DNA from: Streptomyces sp. NBC_01262
GTDB lineage: Bacteria > Actinomycetota > Actinomycetes > Streptomycetales > Streptomycetaceae
Direction: 5' to 3'
Assembly (NCBI RefSeq): GCF_036226365.1
Contig: NZ_CP108462.1
Span: 1,054,001 to 1,118,000, forward strand
Length of the DNA stretch: 64,000 bases
In this document: piece after piece, positions 58,417 through 64,000 of the stretch
How the letters are laid out: every line of letters begins with the position of its first letter
How positions within the stretch are numbered: position 1 is the stretch's first letter
Made by a program: the position numbers and the translations under genes
The notes under the pieces: model-generated
Seen by the model: the letters and a program-made list of their open reading frames with translations, nothing else
What the model was told of the DNA's origin: nothing
Database searches by the model: none

Positions 58417-60327
58417 TCAGGCTCCGGTTACTTTCCGGATACGGTGCAGCTCGGCGACGACGTCCGCGAGGGTCTCGCACTCCGGGGTGGCGGTCAGCTC
58501 CGGCGGGCTGTCCCTGCGGCGCCCGTCCAGGGCGTCCGCGACGGAGGCGATGGCCTCCGTCACCTCGCGCGCCTCGCGCTCGGAGGGGCGGGGCGCGCCG
58601 TGCTCCATCCGTACCGCGCCTGCCGTCGCCGCGTCCACGATCCGCTCCGCCGCCGACACCAGCGGGGCCCAGTCGGCGATCCGGGCGCGCTGCGCGGGCA
58701 GCTCGGCCGCCACGGTCTCGGCGGCCGCGCGCGCCTCGCCGAGCGCCCGGTAGGCGGCCCTGCGCAGCGCCATCCGCTCGTCGGCGCGCTCCCCGGGGGG
58801 CGAGTTCAGGACGTGGGAGAGGTAGTCCTCGGTGTGGCGCAGCGCGGCGGCCAGGCGGTGGCCGACCCGGGCGGCGGGATTGGTCAGCAGCGGCAGGTGT
58901 CCGACGAGGAGCACCATGGCGCAGGCGATGGCGGTGTCGGTGACCCGGCTGCCGGCCGCCTGGGTGTCGCCGCCGGCCCAGACGAAGGACAGCACCAGGG
59001 CGGTGACGACGGCGGTCTGGAGGGCGTAGTTCCGGGTGGCCACCGACATCGGCACCAGTGCCCCGGCCAGGGCCGCCAGCACCGGGAGCCACCAGTGCCC
59101 GCCGAACAGCGCGGCGGGCACGGCGAAGACCAGGACGCCCAGTGCCGTTCCGGCGAAGCGGTTCACCACGCGGGAGAACAGCGGCCCGAGGTCGGGCTTG
59201 ACCAGGAACGCCGCCGTCGCCGGGAGCCAGTACCAGTGGTCGGCGCGCAGGGCCAGCGCCACGGCCGCGCTCGCGGTGACGCAGACCGCGACCCGGGCCG
59301 CGTAGCGCCGCCCGCCGACGCTGAGCATCCGCCGCCGTACGGTCGGCGGCGCCACCGACATGACCTCGGCGGGGCTGGACACCTCGGGCTCGTCGCGCGC
59401 GAAGGCCACGGCCGCGTCCAGCAGCGCACGGTCGAAGGCGGCCCGGGCTGCCGTGCTCGACTCGGGCGCGGACAGCGCGCCGGGCGGGGCGCCGGTGCGT
59501 ACGGCCTCGGCGAGGCGGCGCGGGCCCTCGGCGACCCGGGCGGGCAGCGGCCGGTCCTCCCACAGCAGCGCGACGCCCGCCTCGCACAGCGCGGTGGCGG
59601 CGGCGTACCGCTCGGTGAGCAGCAGTTCCTCGTCGGTGACCTTGTGGCGCAGCAGGCGGTGCAGGCGCAGCGCCTCGTCGGCCCGGTCCATGGCCGCGGT
59701 GAGCCGTCGGCGCGCCGGTACGCCGCCGGGTCCGCCGACCGCCGCCAGCGCGTCGGAGAGGGCCTCGAAGACCACGGCGAGCGCCTCGCGTTCACCGTCC
59801 AGCGAGCCGCCGACCGGGCGCGGCGGGCGCAGCACGAGCCGCAGTACGAGCAGCCAGGCGGCGCCGCCGAGGAAGCACAGTGCCTTGAACCACGGTTCGC
59901 CCGGCAGCGGCATGCCCATGCCGATGATGGTGGTGACCAGCCCCTGCACGCCCGCCGCCGAGCTCACCGGTCCGCCCACGCTCACCGCGCCCGACACCAG
60001 CCCCGCGAGGAACAGCGCCGGCAGTGCCCACCAGCCGCCCGCCACCGCCGCGTACGCCGATCCCACCAGCAGCCCCGCCGCCCCCGCGAGCGCGGGCAGC
60101 CCGACGTGCACGATGCCGGTCCTGCGGGTGCCCGGCCGGTCGTTGATCCCCGCCAGCATCGCGCCGAGTCCCGCCAGTACGCCCGCCGCCGGATTCCCCA
60201 GCGCGATCCCGGCCCCCAGCAACGGCCCCGCCGCGAGCGCTCCGCGCACCACCGCGCCCCACGGCACGGGCGCGCGCTGCCAGCGAAGGGGGTGGGCAAG
60301 CCAGGCGGGCAGGGAACGCAGAGGCAA
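58417..60327 (-). CDS. FUSC-family membrane protein (aromatic acid exporter-like)
   Basis: A 636-residue protein with two membrane blocks (about residues 20-160 and 345-475), each of roughly six TM helices, each followed by a long helical cytoplasmic region. This is the plan of FUSC/YccS/AaeB proteins, thought to export aromatic or other organic acids. The second block has RADHWYWLPATAAFLVKP, a recognisable family stretch. TTG at 60327 (LPLRSLPAWLAHPL) is inferred as the start: GAGG lies eight bases upstream and no ATG/GTG in frame fits better. A 15-base tandem repeat lies just upstream. Confidence 0.82.
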   Translation of the reverse strand: MPLRSLPAWLAHPLRWQRAPVPWGAVVRGALAAGPLLGAGIALGNPAAGVLAGLGAMLAGINDRPGTRRTGIVHVGLPALAGAAGLLVGSAYAAVAGGWWALPALFLAGLVSGAVSVGGPVSSAAGVQGLVTTIIGMGMPLPGEPWFKALCFLGGAAWLLVLRLVLRPPRPVGGSLDGEREALAVVFEALSDALAAVGGPGGVPARRRLTAAMDRADEALRLHRLLRHKVTDEELLLTERYAAATALCEAGVALLWEDRPLPARVAEGPRRLAEAVRTGAPPGALSAPESSTAARAAFDRALLDAAVAFARDEPEVSSPAEVMSVAPPTVRRRMLSVGGRRYAARVAVCVTASAAVALALRADHWYWLPATAAFLVKPDLGPLFSRVVNRFAGTALGVLVFAVPAALFGGHWWLPVLAALAGALVPMSVATRNYALQTAVVTALVLSFVWAGGDTQAAGSRVTDTAIACAMVLLVGHLPLLTNPAARVGHRLAAALRHTEDYLSHVLNSPPGERADERMALRRAAYRALGEARAAAETVAAELPAQRARIADWAPLVSAAERIVDAATAGAVRMEHGAPRPSEREAREVTEAIASVADALDGRRRDSPPELTATPECETLADVVAELHRIRKVTGA

Positions 60328-60343
60328 GGGGGCATCCTCGGGC

Positions 60344-60388
60344 GGTGCGATGGGGAGCGCTGCGATGTGAGGCGCTGCGATGTGGGGC
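60344..60388. repeat. Three imperfect 15-base tandem repeats
   Basis: GGTGCGATGGGGAGC, GCTGCGATGTGAGGC and GCTGCGATGTGGGGC follow each other directly in the 116 bases upstream of the FUSC gene. They could be multiple protein-binding sites or a slippage product; nothing marks them as coding. Confidence 0.6.
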
Positions 60389-60443
60389 GGTGACCGGCGG
60401 GACGCCTTCGGCCGGCGGCTGCCACCAGGGTACTTGGCCGCGC

Positions 60444-61163
60444 TCAGTACCCCGTGATGGCCGTGGCCCCGCCCGTCGTGCCGATGGCGATGTGCGGACG
60501 CATGGCCGGGTCGGCCCAGGCCAGGATGCGGCGCATGGCGTCGGCCGGGACGGAGACACAACCGGCGGTGGAGCCGCGTCCGTTGACGTGCAGGAAGATC
60601 CCGGCGCCGCGCTTGCGCACGGGGGCGGTGTAGTTGAAGCCGATGACCATTGCCCGCGCGTACTGCGTCGGGTAGTCGGCGAGGTGCTCGGACTCGGCGG
60701 CGGCGCAGTCGCGCGGGAGGCCGTTGACCCAGCGGTTGTAGGAGGCGGAGGCGTTGTCCTCGCACCACCACGACGTGCGCGTGACGCGCTTGTACGCGTA
60801 GGCCGCGCCGGCCGGGGCGGCGCTGATGCCGAAGGCGAAGGGGAGGCTGTACAGCCCGGTGGGGGTGGTGGAGGTGCCCTGGTGACGGGTGGTGCCCTCG
60901 ACGAGGCCGTGCGCGCCGAGGCGGGCGGCGGCGAATCCGACCCGCACCCAACGGCCGTATCGGCGCTCCCACCAGGTGAGGGTGCCGGTGGTGGAGCCGG
61001 TCTTGGCGGCCTCGACCGTGATCAGCTGCAGACCGCCGCCGGTACCGGCCATACGGGCCGGAAGCGGCGACTCGGCCTGCGGCGACGCCGCCGCCGTGCC
61101 GGCCACACAGGCCAGCACGGCGGCGCAGGCCACGGCGACGCGCGTGCGCGGAGCGAGGGTCAA
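60444..61163 (-). CDS. Secreted L,D-transpeptidase (YkuD-type)
   Basis: A 239-residue exported protein. The signal peptide (RVAVACAAVLACVAGTAAA) is followed by a catalytic domain with GAGIFLHVNGRGSTAGCVSV near residue 190, giving the His and the nucleophile Cys of the H-x-N...S/T-x-G-C motif. Such enzymes form 3-3 peptidoglycan cross-links or attach proteins, though this short, single-domain form is less studied. It starts with TTG at 61163, overlapping the glutathione peroxidase stop (TTGA), so it is coupled to that gene. Confidence 0.85.
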   Translation of the reverse strand: MTLAPRTRVAVACAAVLACVAGTAAASPQAESPLPARMAGTGGGLQLITVEAAKTGSTTGTLTWWERRYGRWVRVGFAAARLGAHGLVEGTTRHQGTSTTPTGLYSLPFAFGISAAPAGAAYAYKRVTRTSWWCEDNASASYNRWVNGLPRDCAAAESEHLADYPTQYARAMVIGFNYTAPVRKRGAGIFLHVNGRGSTAGCVSVPADAMRRILAWADPAMRPHIAIGTTGGATAITGY

Positions 61164-61648
61164 CGCGGGAGGGCCGCTTCGACGGCGGAGACGATCTCGT
61201 CGGACTCCGGCTCGACGCGGGGGCGGAAGCGGCCGACGACCTGCCCGGATCCGTCAAGCAGGAACTTCTCGAAGTTCCAGGTGACCGGGCCCGCCTCGCC
61301 GTCCGCGTCCGGGGTCTCGGTCAGCGCCGCGTAGAGCGGGTGCCGGTCGTCGCCGTTCACATCGGTCTTCTCGAAGAGCGGGAAGCTCACGCCGTACGTG
61401 GCGGAGCAGAAGGTCGCGATCTCCTCGGCCGAGCCCGGCTCCTGCCCGGCGAACTGGTTGCTGGGGAAGCCGAGCACGCTGAAGCCGCGGTCCGCGTAGC
61501 GCTTCTGGAGCCGTTCCAGGCCCTCGTACTGCGGGGTGAGGCCGCACTTGGACGCGACGTTCACGATCAGCAGGGCCTGGCCCTCGTAGTCGCCGAGGGA
61601 CGCGGGCTCGCCGGCGAGGGTGCGCAGGGGGATCTCGTACAGGCTCAC
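61160..61648 (-). CDS. Glutathione peroxidase-family thiol peroxidase
   Basis: A 162-residue peroxidase with the family's conserved catalytic residues: Cys in VNVASKCGLTPQYEGL near residue 35, Gln in GFPSNQFAGQEPG near 70, Trp-Asn in PVTWNFEKFLLDG near 123. It is a cysteine, not selenocysteine, form; such enzymes usually use thioredoxin or mycothiol-linked systems. It reduces hydrogen and lipid peroxides in the cytosol. ATG at 61648 is the natural start. It is the first gene of a two-gene operon with an L,D-transpeptidase. Confidence 0.92.
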   Translation of the reverse strand: MSLYEIPLRTLAGEPASLGDYEGQALLIVNVASKCGLTPQYEGLERLQKRYADRGFSVLGFPSNQFAGQEPGSAEEIATFCSATYGVSFPLFEKTDVNGDDRHPLYAALTETPDADGEAGPVTWNFEKFLLDGSGQVVGRFRPRVEPESDEIVSAVEAALPR

Positions 61649-61733
61649 GATTCGTAACTCCTCAATCGACGGGTGTCATCCGCCTCAACCCCGTCGGCCT
61701 GGCCGATCTTCCCACGGCGGGCCGCGATCCGCC

Positions 61734-62129
61734 CTACCGTCCCGCGAGCTGAGCCGTCACAGCCGCGGCCGGCCCCGCCGTCATGAGGCGCTCGCCCTCC
61801 TCGGCGGACGCGCCCGGCGCCACGACCAGCAGGTCGCAGCGGCCGACACCGTAAGAGAGCAGGCAGATGGCACTGGGGCTGTGGGCGACGTCGGAACGGG
61901 TGATGTGCAGCGCGCGGTCGCCGAGGAGTAGCACGCCGGGTCCGGTGCGCCACATGGAGCGGCTGACCGTGACTCTGCTGATGCGGGGCCAGCGTGCCTC
62001 CAGCGCGGCCAGCAGGCCGGGCAGTTCGTGGACGAGGGAGTGGGAACGGGGCCACCAGGCCCCGTCCAGTCGGTGCGGGCCGGTGCCGGGCGGCAGCAGC
62101 TCCAGTCTCGTGGACAGGGCGCCGGTCAA
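61734..62129 (-). CDS. DUF5994 protein
   Basis: A 131-residue protein of a Streptomyces-rich family. It shows the family pattern LDGAWWPRSHSLVHELPGLL near residue 22, a VTVSRSMWRTGP strand, ICLLSYGVGRCDLLVV near 90 and a final helical tail. No catalytic motif is apparent and the role is unknown. It begins with TTG at 62129, overlapping the upstream stop (TTGA). Confidence 0.78.
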   Translation of the reverse strand: MTGALSTRLELLPPGTGPHRLDGAWWPRSHSLVHELPGLLAALEARWPRISRVTVSRSMWRTGPGVLLLGDRALHITRSDVAHSPSAICLLSYGVGRCDLLVVAPGASAEEGERLMTAGPAAAVTAQLAGR

Positions 62130-62473
62130 GAGCCGCTCCCGCCGGCGGAGACCAGCCGGGACTGGAAGGCGGTGGGCGCCTCGGGGACGGCCGTGGTGTC
62201 CACGGTGAGCACGAGCCGGGTGCCGCTTCCGCTCTCACCGGCCGGGTAGCTGCGCTGCTCGGTGCTGCCGAACCAACTGCGCAAGGCCTGCGCGATCAGT
62301 TGCGCCACGTCGGGGGACGCGGTGGTGACGCGGACCTCGGCGAGGCCGGGGGCAGGCAGCGATCGGTCCAGACTCATGGTGACTCTCAATTCTGCGGTTT
62401 CTGAGGATTCGCGCTTCGTCGCGGAGGGGGAGGCCGCGCGGTCGGTGACCGCCGGCTCTGTGATCACGCCCAT
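62126..62473 (-). CDS. Hypothetical protein upstream of the DUF5994 gene
   Basis: A protein of about 115 residues (ATG 62473) or 83 residues (ATG 62377, preceded by GAGAG). The shared core reads LAEVRVTTASPDVAQLIAQAL and ends in TRLVLTVDTTAVPEAPTAFQ. I do not recognise a family. The alternating strand-helix-strand pattern suggests a small alpha/beta fold. It is translationally coupled to DUF5994, so the two may act together. The start is uncertain. Confidence 0.6.
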   Translation of the reverse strand: MGVITEPAVTDRAASPSATKRESSETAELRVTMSLDRSLPAPGLAEVRVTTASPDVAQLIAQALRSWFGSTEQRSYPAGESGSGTRLVLTVDTTAVPEAPTAFQSRLVSAGGSGS

Positions 62474-62816
62474 GGCGCGGACCTGTCCCCGGGCTCGTTC
62501 GCACGCGCCCGGCGTCGTCGAACCCCAAGAACGACGCCGGCATGGCAACCGGCGTACGAAGTGCTCTCAGCAATCACCACTCTACTCCGGCCACGCCGGA
62601 CCGTGGGGTGACAAGGGTCGACGGGCGTAGACTCGCAACGCATCGAGCCGCCGAGCCGAATTCTGCCGCGCTCGGATTCTGTACGTCATGCGCGATCCCC
62701 GACAGTCGGGTGCCTGCTTCCAGGTACCGGACAGCCAGCCAGGTCCATGGTCATCACCGCGGCCTTCCGGCCTGCCCTCATCGGCGTACCGGAGTACCGC
62801 CTCCGAGGGGACAGCT
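62474..62816. promoter_or_regulatory. 343-base divergent region before the murE-like gene, with inverted repeat
   Basis: No convincing gene is seen. CCCGAC-A-GTCGGG (62698-62710) is a perfect inverted repeat 107 bases upstream of the murE-like start, suitable for a regulator. The region should hold promoters for the divergent small-protein operon and the murE-like gene. No clear -10/-35 boxes were identified. Confidence 0.4.
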
Positions 62817-64000
62817 TTGAATCTCACCGAACTTCTGGACGGGCACGCCCACCAGGTTCTCCAGGGCGACACCAGTACCCGGATCAGCGCGGGAATGCAC
62901 TTCGACGCCCACCGGATGATCCCCGGCGCGCTCTACATCGCGGTGCCCGGCCATCGTGAGGGCGGCCCCGAGGCCATCCAGCGCGCCGTGGACTTCGGCG
63001 CGGCTGCGGTCCTGGTGGAGGGCACGGAAGTCGTACGCGTAGCCGGCGACGGGGTCTGCGTCGTGCGCGTGCCGGACGTGCGGGTGACGGCATCGGCGAT
63101 CGCGGCCCGCTACTACGGCGAGCCGGGCCGCGCCATGGACGTGGTGGCGATCACCGGCACCAACGGCAAGACGTCGGTGTCGTACATGGTCGAGTCGGTC
63201 CTGCGGATCGCCGAGGGCGCGAGGTTCGGGGTCATCGGCACCTCCGGCAGCCGGATCGGCGACGAGCTGGTGCCGATGCCGCCCTCGGTGCTGACCACGC
63301 CGGAATCGCCGGATCTGCAGTACCTGCTGGGGTACATGCGGGACCGCGGGGCGGCCGGCGTCGTCCTGGAGGCCACCTCGATGGCGCTGCTGACCCACCG
63401 GGTCGACGGTGCCCACATCGACGTCGGGGTCTTCACCAACCTGACCCAGGACCACCTCGACGACCACGGCACGATGGAGAACTACCGCAGCGCCAAGCTC
63501 CGGCTCTTCCAGGGCCTGTGCCGCCGCGCCGTCGTCAACGCCGACGACCCGGTGGGCGCCACGATCCAGGCGCTGATGCCGGGTGCGGTCACCACGTACG
63601 CCCTGGACACCGAGGCGGACTACCGTGCGACCGACCTGCGCGTGGACGCCACCGGCAGCACTTTCACCGTGCACCACCAGGGGCGTGCGTACCCGGCGGC
63701 CATCCCCGTTCCCGGGCGGTTCTCGGTGTCCAACGCCCTCGCCACGGTCGCCGCCTGCCACGCCCTGGGCCATGACCTGGGCGCGGTCGTCGCGGCCCTG
63801 CGGCTGATGCCGCCGGTCCCGGGCAGGTTCGAGGGCCACACCACGGCGCTGGGCACCTCCGTGATCGTGGACTACGCCCACTCGCCGGACTCGCTGGAGA
63901 AGGTCCTGACCGCCATCGGCGGCTTCGCGACCGCCCGGGTCATCACCGTCTTCGGCTGCGGCGGCGACCGCGACACCACCAAGCGGGCCGCCATGGGAGA
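62817..64000 (+). CDS. MurE-type Mur ligase, 5' part (runs off the window)
   Basis: The first 394 residues of a UDP-N-acetylmuramoyl-tripeptide-synthetase-like ligase, which adds the third amino acid to the peptidoglycan precursor using ATP. The N-terminal substrate domain is followed by the P-loop VVAITGTNGKTSVSYMVES near residue 118, TSMALLTHRVDGAHIDVGVF, FTNLTQDHLDDHGTMENY, and the lysine in RSAKLRLFQ that is carbamylated in Mur ligases. GCGGDRDTTKRAAMG is at the end. TTG at 62817 has GAGGGG seven bases upstream. It is not next to other cell-division or mur genes, so it may be a second copy. The DNPR-type specificity motif lies beyond the window. Confidence 0.88.
   Translation, partial: MNLTELLDGHAHQVLQGDTSTRISAGMHFDAHRMIPGALYIAVPGHREGGPEAIQRAVDFGAAAVLVEGTEVVRVAGDGVCVVRVPDVRVTASAIAARYYGEPGRAMDVVAITGTNGKTSVSYMVESVLRIAEGARFGVIGTSGSRIGDELVPMPPSVLTTPESPDLQYLLGYMRDRGAAGVVLEATSMALLTHRVDGAHIDVGVFTNLTQDHLDDHGTMENYRSAKLRLFQGLCRRAVVNADDPVGATIQALMPGAVTTYALDTEADYRATDLRVDATGSTFTVHHQGRAYPAAIPVPGRFSVSNALATVAACHALGHDLGAVVAALRLMPPVPGRFEGHTTALGTSVIVDYAHSPDSLEKVLTAIGGFATARVITVFGCGGDRDTTKRAAMG

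Noticed and set aside
1..64000. CRISPR array, IS element, phage or plasmid origin
   Set aside because: No regularly spaced repeats, transposase, integrase, capsid or replication motif was found on either strand.

Overview
The window is a stretch of a high-GC actinobacterial chromosome, almost certainly from Streptomyces. The support is strong third-position GC bias, frequent GTG and TTG starts, ATGA/GTGA/TGATG gene overlaps, only two TTA codons found in real genes, typical Streptomyces families (DUF397/XRE pair, Methyltransf_19, DUF5994, SCO6745-like protein), and a hopanoid operon in the same gene order that I recall from S. coelicolor. No phage, transposase, CRISPR array or rRNA was seen. 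The only mobile-element hint is the 3' half of a tRNA without its 5' half near 10.9 kb.

Layout. 1-1.25 kb: end of a secreted protein. 1.2-10.8 kb: a surface-glycan locus on both strands (GT4 glycosyltransferases, nucleotide-sugar dehydrogenase, WecB epimerase, methyltransferase, coiled-coil protein, double-domain glycosyltransferase). The epimerase and dehydrogenase together suggest UDP-ManNAc and UDP-ManNAcA. 11-21 kb: accessory sugar and regulatory genes (GH43 plus ricin lectin, PfkB kinase, Methyltransf_19, DUF397/XRE/HATPase trio, SGNH hydrolase, GH36 alpha-galactosidase, tyrosine phosphatase). 20.2-33.2 kb: a complete hopanoid operon on the minus strand, in transcription order hpnC, hpnD, hpnE, prenyl synthase, shc, hpnG, hpnH, ispG, dxs, aminotransferase. 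It carries its own MEP-pathway enzymes, and idi lies at 47.3 kb. Hairpins sit between several of its genes.

33.6-46.1 kb: a membrane protein joining a sigma-like region, a zinc finger, a TM helix and a ricin lectin; a three-gene ABC-2 exporter; then a minus-strand run of translationally coupled genes (DUF5941/CDP-alcohol transferase, nucleotidyltransferase, glycerol-1-phosphate-dehydrogenase-like enzyme, second CDP-alcohol transferase, GT2) followed by a TagGH-type exporter, with galE diverging. I read this as a locus for a phosphodiester-linked, teichoic-acid-like glycopolymer. It is the best candidate here for an undescribed system.

46.2-64 kb: CDF metal exporter, idi, anti-sigma-type ATPase, HdeD-like protein, an atypical crotonase, SCO6745-like protein, an AlkZ-like protein, a GH12-like secreted protein, DMT transporters, a LysR regulator, a sigma factor with a fused zinc finger, a secreted beta-rich protein, FUSC protein, L,D-transpeptidase, glutathione peroxidase, DUF5994, and the 5' part of a MurE-type ligase running off the end. 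Two secreted-protein genes flanking the sigma factor share a promoter-like element with identical spacing. Three consecutive convergent pairs in this part overlap at their 3' ends.
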